Below, piece after piece: positions 42,598 to 50,830 of a stretch of DNA of 64,000 nt (position 1 is its first letter; each line of letters begins with the position of its first letter). The notes beneath the pieces are model-generated. The model made no database searches and was not told the DNA's origin. It saw only the letters and a list, made by a program, of their open reading frames with translations. The translations under genes and the position numbers were made by a program. Source of the stretch: JAKIVR01 sp035933635 (lineage in GTDB: Archaea; Thermoplasmatota; Thermoplasmata; Lutacidiplasmatales; UBA184); NCBI GenBank assembly GCA_035933635.1, contig DASYYY010000031.1, positions 228,636-292,635 of the forward strand, written 5' to 3'.

Positions 42598-44472
42598 GTG
42601 CCTCGTTCCTCCCCTCCGTCCCGGAGGCGGAGGCCGCTGGCCACCCCCGCCGCCCCGAGCTCGGGCGCGGCCCCCGGGCTCTACGATTACGGCGTGATCG
42701 GCAATCTGCACACCGCCGCGCTCGTCTCCCGGTTCGGGTCGGTGGACTGGGCGTGCCTCCCGCGCTTCGCCGCCCCGAGCGCCTTCGGACGCCTCCTCGA
42801 CTGGGAGAAGGGAGGCTTCACGGACATCCGCCCCGAGGGGGCGGACGGCTCCCATCAGCGGTACCTCTCGTCGACGAACATCCTCGAGACGCGGTTCGAC
42901 CTCGCCGGACGACGGCGGCTGATCGTCCGCGATTTCATGCCCATCCACTCGGAACGGTCCACCGAGGCCGACCCGAGGATCGTGCGCCTGCTCGAATCGA
43001 CCGGCGGCCCGGTCGCCGTCGAGATCCGCGTGGCCCCGCGGTTCCAGTACGCCTCGGAGACCCCGACCTGGAGCGGCGAGGGGCGTGGTTGGGTCGCCAC
43101 CGGCCCGTCGGGCGACCGGCTCGAGACCCTGACCCCGTTCCCGGCCGCGGTCGGCGACGGCGCCCTCGTTGCGCGCGGCATCGTCAACCCCGACCGACGG
43201 GTCGCGCTCGAGCTTCGTTGGGGGCCCGTCGAGTCCTCCGAGAACGCCGAGGAGCTCCTGACCGGAACGATGACTTACTGGACCGAGTGGGTCCACACCG
43301 ACGCCGACCCCATCCACCGGATCGCCGCACCCTGGCACCGGTGGGTCGAGCGCGCCGAGCTGCTGCTCAAGCTGCTGTCCCGGGCCGATACCGGGGCGTT
43401 CATCGCCGCGCCGACGACCTCGCTCCCCGAATGGCCGGGGGCGTCCCGGAACTGGGACTACCGCTACGTCTGGATCCGGGACGCGGCGTTCGCCGCCCAG
43501 GCGCTACTGTTGCTCGGCCACACCGCGGAAGCCCATGGGTATCTCCAGTGGGTCGTCGCCCGGCTCGGGTCGGCCGGCCCGCCCGGCCAGCTCCGCGTGA
43601 TGTACGACGCGCACGGCGAGAGCGACCTGACCGAGCGCGAACTCGACTACCTCGCAGGATTCGCCGGTTCCCGTCCGGTGCGGATCGGCAACGGGGCGGC
43701 CGACCAGGTCCAGCTCGACATCTACGGCGAGGTGCTCGACGCGGCGTTCGTGTTCGGTTCCAACGACCCGCACGACGAGTTCCTCGCCACCCATTGGCCG
43801 ATGTTGTCCCGCCTCGCCGACACCGTCGTCGAGCTCTGGCGACTGCCCGACCATGGCATCTGGGAGATCCGGGGACGCCGTCGGGAGTACCTCCACTCGA
43901 AGCTGATGTGCTGGGTCGCATTGGACCGCGCCACCCGGATCGCCCAACGGCTCGGGGGCGATCCCCGGTTGGATCGGTGGGAGGTCGAGGCGGAGGAGAT
44001 CCGGCGAACGATCCTCGCCCACGGTTGGGACGGGGAGCGGGATGCGTTCGTGCAGGCGATCGGCTGGCCGGTGCTCGACGCGGCGGTGCTCCGCATCCCG
44101 CTCGTCGGGCTGCTCCCCTTCGACGACCCGAGGGTGCTCAGGACCGTGGAGACGGTCCGTGCGCGCCTCGGCCGTGGGCCGTTCCTGCGCCGGTACGAGG
44201 GGGGCGACGGGTTCGACGAGCCCGAGGGCGCGTTCCTGCTCTGTTCGTTCTGGCTCGTGGAGTGTCTGGCCCGTTCCGGACGCCGTACGCTGGCGCGCCG
44301 CTACTTCCGCCAGCTGCTGGCCGTGGCGAGCCCGCTCGGTCTCTACAGCGAGGAGTACGACCCGCTGGGGCGTCGGCCACTGGGCAACTACCCCCAGGCG
44401 TTCACCCACATCGGGGTGCTGCGCGCGGCGTTGGCGCTGGAGCGGGACCGGCCCGCGCACCCCTCCGTTTGA
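42598..44472 (+). CDS. Glycoside hydrolase family 15 (glucoamylase/trehalase-like)
   Basis: Predicted 624 residues. The N-terminal beta-sandwich begins at YDYGVIGNLHTAALVSRFGSVDWACLPRF; the (alpha/alpha)6 barrel has NWDYRYVWIRDAAF, RIGNGAADQVQLDIYGEVLDA and, near the C-terminus, GFDEPEGAFLLCSFWLVE with a candidate catalytic Glu. This is the bacterial/archaeal GH15 type; Thermoplasma homologues include trehalases, so the substrate may be trehalose or alpha-glucan. GTG 42598 is chosen because the upstream in-frame start overlaps the kinase gene. No signal peptide, so cytoplasmic. GH57 and GT4 lie nearby. Confidence 0.9.
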   Translation: MPRSSPPSRRRRPLATPAAPSSGAAPGLYDYGVIGNLHTAALVSRFGSVDWACLPRFAAPSAFGRLLDWEKGGFTDIRPEGADGSHQRYLSSTNILETRFDLAGRRRLIVRDFMPIHSERSTEADPRIVRLLESTGGPVAVEIRVAPRFQYASETPTWSGEGRGWVATGPSGDRLETLTPFPAAVGDGALVARGIVNPDRRVALELRWGPVESSENAEELLTGTMTYWTEWVHTDADPIHRIAAPWHRWVERAELLLKLLSRADTGAFIAAPTTSLPEWPGASRNWDYRYVWIRDAAFAAQALLLLGHTAEAHGYLQWVVARLGSAGPPGQLRVMYDAHGESDLTERELDYLAGFAGSRPVRIGNGAADQVQLDIYGEVLDAAFVFGSNDPHDEFLATHWPMLSRLADTVVELWRLPDHGIWEIRGRRREYLHSKLMCWVALDRATRIAQRLGGDPRLDRWEVEAEEIRRTILAHGWDGERDAFVQAIGWPVLDAAVLRIPLVGLLPFDDPRVLRTVETVRARLGRGPFLRRYEGGDGFDEPEGAFLLCSFWLVECLARSGRRTLARRYFRQLLAVASPLGLYSEEYDPLGRRPLGNYPQAFTHIGVLRAALALERDRPAHPSV

Positions 44473-44515
44473 CCTTCCGGCCCGCCCGTCGACGGCTTTC
44501 TCGGGCATGCGAACG

Positions 44516-44520
44516 TTTAT
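44516..44520 (+). promoter_or_regulatory. TATA box of the proline-rich membrane protein gene
   Basis: TTTAT in the context AACGTTTATTCG, centred 29 bases before ATG 44547. Confidence 0.6.
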
Positions 44521-44546
44521 TCGCCCCGGACCCAGAGTTCAGCAGC

Positions 44547-45089
44547 ATGCCAGCCACGCCACCTCCGTCGTCGCCACCTCCGAACTGGGGCCCGAACCCC
44601 CCGCCACAGCAGGGTTGGTCGGCCCAGCCTCCGCCGAACTGGACGATGCCGCCCCACGGTTGGGTCCCCGGCCAGCCTTCGTTCATGAGCCGCCCCGGCT
44701 CGATGGACATGCTGAGCCGCCTGGCCAAGGTGCTCGGGCTCGCGCTGATCTTCGTGGGCGTGCTCCTGATCGTCGTCGGGGGCAGCGTTCCCGGAAGCTG
44801 CTTCCAGACCGGGACCAACTGCGGCCCGACGGGCTCGAACTTCCCGAGCCAGTTGGCCAACGTCGTCCTGGCGGGTAAGGCGCTGTTCGTGATCGGGCTC
44901 ACCGCAATGGCGATGGGCGCGTTCCTGAAGATGCGCGGCATGCAGAACCCGACCTCCGGCAAGCGCGAGGACCTCGACTACGCGATCGCCGACCGGCGGT
45001 TCAACGGCCTGCTGGTGCTCACCTGCGTCGTGCTGTTGGCGGTGACCCTGTTCACCATCAACGCGCTCCCCGCGGTGCCGATCCCCTAG
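44547..45089 (+). CDS. Hypothetical membrane protein with proline-rich cytoplasmic head
   Basis: Not recognised. Predicted 180 residues: residues 1-46 are Pro/Gln/Trp-rich with near-repeats (PPPNWGPNPPPQQGW, QPPPNWTMPPHGW), then transmembrane helices near 61-80, 107-126 and 155-174. The first loop holds two cysteines (CFQTGTNC). The P-rich head resembles adaptor-binding or disordered linkers in archaeal membrane proteins. Own leaderless promoter, convergent with the GH57/GT4 operon. Confidence 0.65.
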   Translation: MPATPPPSSPPPNWGPNPPPQQGWSAQPPPNWTMPPHGWVPGQPSFMSRPGSMDMLSRLAKVLGLALIFVGVLLIVVGGSVPGSCFQTGTNCGPTGSNFPSQLANVVLAGKALFVIGLTAMAMGAFLKMRGMQNPTSGKREDLDYAIADRRFNGLLVLTCVVLLAVTLFTINALPAVPIP

Positions 45090-45135
45090 CCGGGGACCCA
45101 GCGCCCGGGCGGCGAACCCCTTCCTCGCCCCTTCC

Positions 45136-46314
45136 TCAGCGGATCTTCGCCATCGCGCGCTGGCGCAGGTCCGTGAGGGCGTTCATGTAGTTCGCGTAGG
45201 CGTCGTAGGGGTTGCCGTAGGCGCTGAAGTACTGGTGGACGCCGGCGTCGGCGCCGTGCCCGCCGAGGTACATGTAGTAGAAGTGGTCGGAGGTCAGCAG
45301 CTTCCGCCACGCGGTCAGGATCTCCGGGTCGCCGGCCTTGCGGGCGAGGATCCCGACCTTCTTGGCGGCCTCGAAGGCCGAGCGCTGGAGGTCGTTGCCC
45401 AGCCAGGCGCCGAGGTCGCGGTTCTGGTCCGCCCACGAGATGGTGGTGGGCGCGCCGAGGAACCCGTGCGATTCGAGCGAGGCGGCGTCCTCCACCGTCG
45501 CCCACTCCAGTCGCCGCTCGGCGGCGAACGCCCGGGGGAGCGCCGAGAGAAAGTCGAGGATCCCCGAGCTGGCCGGGTGATGCTCGCCGAACGTCTCGAA
45601 ATCCATGAACAGGCCGACCATCTCGCCGGGGCTCTCGGCGATCCAGCGCGCGTACTTCTCCGAGGTGAGCGGGTGCTCGCTCCAGCTCGTCGAGGAGAAG
45701 CGGAACCCGACGTCGTCGCTCAGCTGGTAGTTCCGTAGCAGGAGGGCGAGCGCGGGGGCCACATGGCTCGAGTAGCGGAAGTTGGGCGAGGCGCCCTGCA
45801 GCAGGCCTTCCCATCCCTCGGCGAGCATTCCGCGATAGCCTTCGTCGGAGGCGAACCGGGCAAGCTCGTCGCTGTAGGCGAGCTCCGTCATCCGGAGCAC
45901 GGAGGGTCGGGCGCCGAAGGTCGACTCGAGCGTGGTGCGGTGGAGCGCGACCTCCTCGGCGAGCTCCGGCGCGGGCACGAGGAACGCCAGGGAGTGGTAG
46001 TAGGTCTCCGAGACCAGCGCCACGCGATGGGTCTCCACCATCGACCGGAGCAGCGGGAGCAGATCGGGAGCCGCCTCGCGCGCCTGCTCGATCCAGGTGC
46101 CGGTGATCGACAGCGAGAACCGGAACTCGGGGTGCTCGTCGAGCGCTCGGGCCAGCCGGCCGAGCGCCGGTCGGTAGCACCGGTCGGCGATCCCCCGGAA
46201 GATGTCGAGGTTCCGCTGGTGGTCGAAGTACGGCCGTCCGCTCCCGAGATCCAGGTAGCGGAACCGGGCGAGGCGCCAGGGTTGGTGGATGTGGAGGTAC
46301 AGGACGACCTTCAA
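45136..46314 (-). CDS. Glycoside hydrolase family 57 (alpha-amylase/glucanotransferase-like)
   Basis: Predicted 392 residues. The GH57 signature HIHQPWR begins at residue 8; the catalytic nucleophile is probably Glu144 in MTELAYSDE, and the acid/base Asp238 in FMDFETFGEHH. Conserved SGTWIEQ-like SITGTWIEQA is near residue 70. Enzymes of this family are retaining alpha-amylases, 4-alpha-glucanotransferases or branching enzymes. The TTG start overlaps the stop of the GT4 gene, and a GH57-GT4 pair is a known archaeal arrangement for alpha-glucan metabolism. A longer frame to 47403 is a GT4 shadow. Confidence 0.9.
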   Translation of the reverse strand: MKVVLYLHIHQPWRLARFRYLDLGSGRPYFDHQRNLDIFRGIADRCYRPALGRLARALDEHPEFRFSLSITGTWIEQAREAAPDLLPLLRSMVETHRVALVSETYYHSLAFLVPAPELAEEVALHRTTLESTFGARPSVLRMTELAYSDELARFASDEGYRGMLAEGWEGLLQGASPNFRYSSHVAPALALLLRNYQLSDDVGFRFSSTSWSEHPLTSEKYARWIAESPGEMVGLFMDFETFGEHHPASSGILDFLSALPRAFAAERRLEWATVEDAASLESHGFLGAPTTISWADQNRDLGAWLGNDLQRSAFEAAKKVGILARKAGDPEILTAWRKLLTSDHFYYMYLGGHGADAGVHQYFSAYGNPYDAYANYMNALTDLRQRAMAKIR

Positions 46315-47771
46315 CGGACCGTCCCGCTCCGTGCCGTGAGCTCGGCGTACACTCCGACGGTCTCGATCGCCCGCTCGGCCCAACCGTCCTTCAGCGCATC
46401 CTGCTGGCCGCGGGCCCCCATCGTCGAGCGGAGCGCGGGGTACTCCAGGAGCTCGACGATGCGGCTGGCGAACTCGTCGGTGTCCCAGAAGTCGACAGCG
46501 AAGACGTCCGAGGAGACCTCCGCCACGCCGCTCGTCTTGGAGACGATGGTCGGGACCCCTGCGGCCATCGCCTCCAGGGCGGCGATGCCGAACGGCTCGA
46601 CCACGCTCGGCAGGACGAAGACCGAGGCTCGGGCGAGCAGCTCGGCCCGCTCGGTCTCGTTGACCTTGCCCAAGAACAGGACGTGGTCGCCGATCCCCAG
46701 GTGCGCGGCCAAGGTCAGCAGATGGGGGAACTCCGGACCCTCTCCCGCCACGACGAACAGGACCTCGGCGTTCTGCTGCAGCACGCGCGCCCCTGCCCGC
46801 AGGAACGTGTCGACCCCCTTCATCGCGGCGAGGCGGCCGAGGTAGAGGACGACCGGCTCCGGCGACGCCAGCCGCGCGAGGCGTTCGCTCGGGCGCACGG
46901 CGTTGTAGATGACCCGGATCTTGTCGGCCGGAACCCGGTAGCGCTCCTGCAGCTGGGCTTTGAGATGGCGGCTGACCGCGATCACCCGGTCCGCCGCGTC
47001 CATGCCGCTCTGCTCGCGCTGGAGGATCTCGGTCCAGGGGTGGCCCAGGCTGCGGTCGTACTCGGTCGAGTGGACCGTCATCACGAGCGGTCGACCGAGG
47101 CGGCGCGCGAGCGAGGCCGCACCGACGGTCCCGAACCAATCGTGGACGTGGAGCACATCGACGTCCTGCAGGCCGCGCAGCGCCTCGATCCAGCCGTTGT
47201 AATCGACCATCGCCTCGTGGTAGGGACGGCTCATGTCGATCGGGTGGTCGTAGGTCAGCGGCCACGGGGCCGCCGCCGGGTCGGCGTCCGGTGCCGGTGG
47301 TTCTCCGGGGAAACGGAACGTGACGCCGGGGACCTCGGTGAACGGACCGGTGAACGGGCTCAGGAACGTCACCCGGTGCCCCATACGGGTGAGCTCCTTG
47401 CACAGCTCGTAGCAGTGCACTCCCAGACCACCGGAATGGTGGGGCGGGAACTCCCAGCCGACCATCAGGATGTGGAGCCGACGGGCGGCGGTGGGCGCCT
47501 TCGGCTTCGGCTCGCGACGCGGGGGCCGGGTCCAGGTGAGATCGCGGGTCAGCGCCTCGAGGTCGGCCAGGGTCGGGGGAGCGCTCTCCTTCCCGCTCCG
47601 CCGGATCCGTTCGCGTCGCGTCGCGGCGAGCGGGACCTCGGACGGAACGCGCGTTGGGCTGCGAGCCTCCTTCGCGCTGGGCTGGGCCCGGGTCTTAGAC
47701 GGCCTACGCGTCGCGGCCGGGCGTCTCCGCTCGCGGCTCCTGCGGGTGCGGGGGGAATCGCCGGGGCTCAT
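46311..47771 (-). CDS. Glycosyltransferase family 4, glycogen/starch-synthase-like
   Basis: Predicted 486 residues. After a 100-residue basic, low-complexity N-terminus comes the GT-B fold: LHILMVGWEFPPHHSGGLGVHCYELCKEL carries the KxGGL-like loop of glycogen synthases, DVLHVHDWFG follows, and the nucleotide-sugar domain has LYLGRLAAMKGVD and EPFGIAALEAMAAG (E-x7-E) near 390. Likely extends an alpha-glucan or makes trehalose from ADP/UDP-glucose. Co-translated with GH57. The long basic leader is unusual and could be mis-started; the domain itself begins near residue 97. Confidence 0.9.
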   Translation of the reverse strand: MSPGDSPRTRRSRERRRPAATRRPSKTRAQPSAKEARSPTRVPSEVPLAATRRERIRRSGKESAPPTLADLEALTRDLTWTRPPRREPKPKAPTAARRLHILMVGWEFPPHHSGGLGVHCYELCKELTRMGHRVTFLSPFTGPFTEVPGVTFRFPGEPPAPDADPAAAPWPLTYDHPIDMSRPYHEAMVDYNGWIEALRGLQDVDVLHVHDWFGTVGAASLARRLGRPLVMTVHSTEYDRSLGHPWTEILQREQSGMDAADRVIAVSRHLKAQLQERYRVPADKIRVIYNAVRPSERLARLASPEPVVLYLGRLAAMKGVDTFLRAGARVLQQNAEVLFVVAGEGPEFPHLLTLAAHLGIGDHVLFLGKVNETERAELLARASVFVLPSVVEPFGIAALEAMAAGVPTIVSKTSGVAEVSSDVFAVDFWDTDEFASRIVELLEYPALRSTMGARGQQDALKDGWAERAIETVGVYAELTARSGTVR

Positions 47772-47907
47772 GGTTGGACGGCAGCGTACGGGTTCGGGGG
47801 CGGTCGGGTCCACAACCCGAGAAGATAACGAACCGCTCCTCCCCGCGCAGCGGGGCAGGGTCCGTAGCCGGTAGGGGCCTCAAACAGTTTGTCCCGAGGC
47901 GCTGACC

Positions 47908-48663
47908 TTACGGGGTGATGCGGCCGTAGGGCGAACTGCGGTCGGGGGAGTCATCGTCCTCTTCGTCCGGGGCACGCGGCGGCAGGAGGCCGCCGAGGAC
48001 GGCGTCCCGAAGTCGGAAGAACACCCAACCACCGCCGACGGCGGCGAGGGCGGCCGCGGCGATCGCCTCGCCAGGGTCGAGCAGCGTCCCATAACCGATG
48101 AGGAAGAACCCGAGGAGGGCGAACAAAGCGCTCGCGAAGGGAGAGCCGCCCAGCCGTCCCTGCCGAGCCGGAACCGACAGCAGACCGGCCGCGGCCTCCA
48201 CCGCGATGATCGCGATCGACTCGACGAACGCCTGGAGGAAGGCGACCGCGCCGAATCCCCCGCTCGCCGTGGACGCGGCGTAGGTCACGAGCGCGAGCGA
48301 CAGCAAGCCGCCCATCCCTGCACGGATCCCGAGCCCGTAGAACGGGCTCGACTCGCCGCTCCCGAAGTAGAGCGTGCGGAGCAGAAGCCACTGGGCAAGC
48401 TCGCCACCGCCCACCAGGAAGCCCAGCGAGAGGAGCACCGCCAACAGTCCGGCCGCTTGCAGTGCGACGATGTAGAGGATCAGCGGGACGGCGAGCGGGA
48501 TTCCGACGAAGAGTCCCGCTGTATAGGCGATGAACTCCTTGCGTTCGTCGAAGAGTGTTCGGGGTACCTGCGGCGCGGCGTACCGGCCGATCTGCCAATA
48601 CATGAACGCGCCCGAGAGCGCGACGCCGACGAGCCCCCCGAGCCCGAGCGCGGAGTTGACCAC
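47908..48663 (-). CDS. Hypothetical polytopic membrane protein
   Basis: Not recognised. Predicted 251 residues with about seven transmembrane helices, Gly/Ala/Leu-rich, and an acidic C-terminal tail (EEDDDSPDR). It begins with GTG 48663 two bases after the trmI stop, so it is probably co-transcribed with it. No transporter or enzyme motif was found. The loop YFGSGESSPFYGLGI lies between the fourth and fifth helices. Confidence 0.7.
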   Translation of the reverse strand: MVNSALGLGGLVGVALSGAFMYWQIGRYAAPQVPRTLFDERKEFIAYTAGLFVGIPLAVPLILYIVALQAAGLLAVLLSLGFLVGGGELAQWLLLRTLYFGSGESSPFYGLGIRAGMGGLLSLALVTYAASTASGGFGAVAFLQAFVESIAIIAVEAAAGLLSVPARQGRLGGSPFASALFALLGFFLIGYGTLLDPGEAIAAAALAAVGGGWVFFRLRDAVLGGLLPPRAPDEEDDDSPDRSSPYGRITP

Positions 48664-48665
48664 GG

Positions 48666-49436
48666 TCAGCCCATCCAGCGGGCTCCCGTAAGGAACCCGG
48701 TATGGCCCAGCATCTCGAACTCCGGCCGGGTGCCGCCGTCGCCCACGTGGAGGGAGCGCTCGAGCAGCTCGACGCTACGGACCTCGTGGAATCCATGGGT
48801 GCGCAGGTCACGTACCGACCGTTCGAGCTGGTTGTAGGTCGGCGTGTAGACGGCGATCGAACCGCCGGCGCTGAGCGCGCGCTTGGCACCGTCGAGCGCC
48901 GCCCACGGCTCGGGCAGGTCGAGGATCACGCTGTCCGCGCCGGTGACACCGAATCCCTCGGCGGCGACGTCCGCCCGCCGGAACTCGACCCGGTCGGCGA
49001 GCCCGGATTGCTCGAGGTTCTTCCGCGCCACCTCCAGGAAGTCCGGCCGCCGGTCGAAGCTCACGACGCGGCCGGCGGGTCCCACCGCGTGCGCGAGGAC
49101 GAGCGTCAGCGCACCACTCCCGGAACCGGCCTCGAGGACGGTCACCCCGGGTCCCACCCCGCCGAGCAGGAGGAGGAACTGGGCGTCCTTCGGGGTGACG
49201 ATCTGCGCCTTGCGCCGCAGGTGGGCGAGGAGGTCGGCCAAGGTCGGCCGCACCACCCGAAACCGGGCCCCCAACCACTCGAGCTCGAACCCAACGGCTT
49301 GCCCAATGGCCGGCCCGGCGTCGAGCACTCCGCGCCCCTCCACCGTCTGCGGGTGCGGCTTCAGGCGTAGCAGCAGGGAGTCTCCCCGATCCCCAGCCAG
49401 GAGCACGAGTTCGCCCTCCGCGAGCGGACCGACCAT
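48666..49436 (-). CDS. trmI: tRNA (adenine-N1)-methyltransferase TrmI
   Basis: SAM-dependent enzyme methylating A57/A58 of archaeal tRNA, 256 residues. The N-terminal beta-barrel (LLAGDRGDSLLLRLKP) is typical, followed by RKAQIVTPKDAQFLLLLGGVGPG, then motif I VLEAGSGSGALTLVLA and the catalytic loop DLPEPW near residue 175, and VYTPTYNQLERSV. These match the archaeal TrmI/Gcd14 family. ATG 49436 gives the normal N-terminus. The divergent tRNA-Gly gene 212 bases away is a plausible substrate, though the arrangement may be chance. Confidence 0.9.
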   Translation of the reverse strand: MVGPLAEGELVLLAGDRGDSLLLRLKPHPQTVEGRGVLDAGPAIGQAVGFELEWLGARFRVVRPTLADLLAHLRRKAQIVTPKDAQFLLLLGGVGPGVTVLEAGSGSGALTLVLAHAVGPAGRVVSFDRRPDFLEVARKNLEQSGLADRVEFRRADVAAEGFGVTGADSVILDLPEPWAALDGAKRALSAGGSIAVYTPTYNQLERSVRDLRTHGFHEVRSVELLERSLHVGDGGTRPEFEMLGHTGFLTGARWMG

Positions 49437-49573
49437 CGTACGACCCTCGCCGTCGCCCTCCCAAAGCAGTTCCCCTGACCGGGGGAACCTGGCCGGGTGG
49501 GCGCATCCCCCGCGCGAGGGGCTCGAGCGAGCCCCACGGGACGGGTGGGCGTCCCGTGAATCGAAGGCGTCCG

Positions 49574-49579
49574 TTTTAT
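49574..49579 (+). promoter_or_regulatory. Possible TATA box of the tRNA-Gly gene
   Basis: TTTTAT on the plus strand; transcription would begin near 49602, giving a 5' leader of about 47 bases to be removed by RNase P. Confidence 0.4.
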
Positions 49580-49648
49580 TCGGGTCCGGTTCCCCAGCGC
49601 GGCGGGTCCCGTCCCGTCGACCGAGGAGACCGTCGAAGACGTCCCGAT

Positions 49649-49722
49649 GCGGGCATAGTGTAGTCTGGTTATCACATAGGCTTGCCAAGCCTATAACTCG
49701 GGTTCAAATCCCGGTGCCCGCA
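49649..49722 (+). tRNA. tRNA-Gly (anticodon GCC)
   Basis: A full cloverleaf can be folded: acceptor arms GCGGGCA and TGCCCGC pair over seven bases with discriminator A at 49722; D arm GTGTAGTCTGGTTATCAC; anticodon stem TAGGC/GCCTA with loop TTGCCAA giving anticodon GCC at 49684-49686; T arm with TTCAAAT. No intron and no encoded CCA. A CTTTTCCCC run right after (about 49729-49733) is the likely terminator. Sits between trmI and a toxin-antitoxin pair. Confidence 0.93.
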
Positions 49723-49728
49723 TCCCAA

Positions 49729-49733
49729 TCTTT
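49729..49733 (+). terminator. Oligo-T terminator after tRNA-Gly
   Basis: CTTTTC, eight to twelve bases past the tRNA 3' end; short oligo-T tracts terminate archaeal tRNA transcription. Confidence 0.45.
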
Positions 49734-49839
49734 TCCCCGATCGCGAGCGCTTCCCGAGGTCGAACACTGGCCTCGGCCCGGGAACCCTACTCCCGGAGCG
49801 ACGTAAGTCTGATTACGTCGTTCCGGCTGTGTCGGATCG

Positions 49840-50280
49840 ATGGCGAGTTTGAGCTCGGGACTTCGGGGATGCTTCCGTTGTTCCTATGTCTGGCGCCCCG
49901 CGAAACCGGAGGAGCCGAGACTTTGCCCACGCTGCAAGTCCCGGCTGTGGGATGTGCCCATCCTCCGGAAGGTATCCAGGGGTCACGGACTCGGCGTCGA
50001 GCAAGTCCTGGCTCCGCATCGCACCCAGATCTTGCGCGCCGCCCAGCAGCGGGGATTCGGCCATGTCCGGGTCTTCGGATCCGTCCGCCGGTCCGAAGCC
50101 ACCCGGTCCAGCGACATCGACCTGCTCGTGGATCGCAACGCGGAGACCTCCTTGCTCGATCGGGTCGCCCTGATGCACGACCTCGAACGGATCTTGCATC
50201 GGAAGGTCGACGTCATCCCCGAGGAGGCCCTGCATTGGTTGGCGCGCCCGCAGGTCCTCTTCGAGGCCATTCCACTGTGA
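49840..50280 (+). CDS. Zinc-ribbon MNT nucleotidyltransferase (MntA-type antitoxin)
   Basis: Predicted 146 residues. An N-terminal zinc ribbon (CFRC near residue 11 and CPRC near 29) precedes a minimal nucleotidyltransferase domain: GSVRRSEATRSSDIDLLVD has the GS-x9-DxD metal motif, with a third acidic residue in KVDVIPEE. MNT proteins paired with HEPN genes are antitoxins that AMP-modify the HEPN toxin. The zinc ribbon is an addition to the usual MNT domain. Its stop overlaps the HEPN GTG by 4 bases. Confidence 0.86.
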   Translation: MASLSSGLRGCFRCSYVWRPAKPEEPRLCPRCKSRLWDVPILRKVSRGHGLGVEQVLAPHRTQILRAAQQRGFGHVRVFGSVRRSEATRSSDIDLLVDRNAETSLLDRVALMHDLERILHRKVDVIPEEALHWLARPQVLFEAIPL

Positions 50281-50612
50281 CCGATCGGGCCCGCCTCGCC
50301 GACGTCCTCGAGCGAATCGACCGGATTCTTCGGGCGACCCGCGAGGGAAAGCAGGAGTTCTACACCTCCGAGGTGATCCAAGATGCGGTCATCCGGAACC
50401 TCGAGGTGATCGGCGAAGCGGCCAAGCAGGTATCGCGCGCCACACGCCGTCGGCTCTCGGAGGTTCCGTGGCGGGAGACGTCCCGTTTTCGGGACCTGGC
50501 CATCCATCACTACGGCAAGATCCTGGCGGAGGAGATCTGGACGATCGTGGAGAAGGACCTTGTCCCGATTCGCCGGGCGATTCAGCACGGAACTTCTGCG
50601 GCGATCGAGTAG
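50277..50612 (+). CDS. HEPN toxin of the HepT/DUF86 family
   Basis: Predicted 111 residues, all-helical. The catalytic R-x4-H-x-Y motif is intact as RDLAIHHY, and DAVIRNLEVIGEAAKQV is the typical DUF86 N-terminal helix. HepT-type proteins are RNA-cleaving toxins (or tRNA nucleases) neutralised by MNT partners, which add AMP to the Tyr of that motif. GTG 50277 overlaps the MntA-like stop, so the pair is co-translated antitoxin-first, as is usual. Confidence 0.9.
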   Translation: MTDRARLADVLERIDRILRATREGKQEFYTSEVIQDAVIRNLEVIGEAAKQVSRATRRRLSEVPWRETSRFRDLAIHHYGKILAEEIWTIVEKDLVPIRRAIQHGTSAAIE

Positions 50613-50830
50613 GAGACCGGGCGCTCCGACCTGCGCCGCTCCCATGATTCCCACCTGGTCTGGGAGCGCATTCCCTGGGGATCCGTTCGAACCGGTTTGG
50701 CCGCGGTCCCCAGCGTCTGCGCCGTGCAAAACGGCGGCGAGTATCCCGAGCCGCGAGCGTTCGACCAAACCGTTTGAACCTCCAACTCCTTCGGCCGGGT
50801 GCGGTGAGAGTGGTGGAGGACGATTCGGAG

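Noticed and set aside
42753..45089. A 778-codon plus frame running through the GH15 gene
   Set aside because: Only the last 180 codons (from 44547) form a plausible membrane protein; the remainder is a GH15 shadow.
49649..50280. Integration of the toxin-antitoxin pair into tRNA-Gly
   Set aside because: No duplicate of the tRNA 3' end was found downstream of the pair, and no integrase gene is visible.
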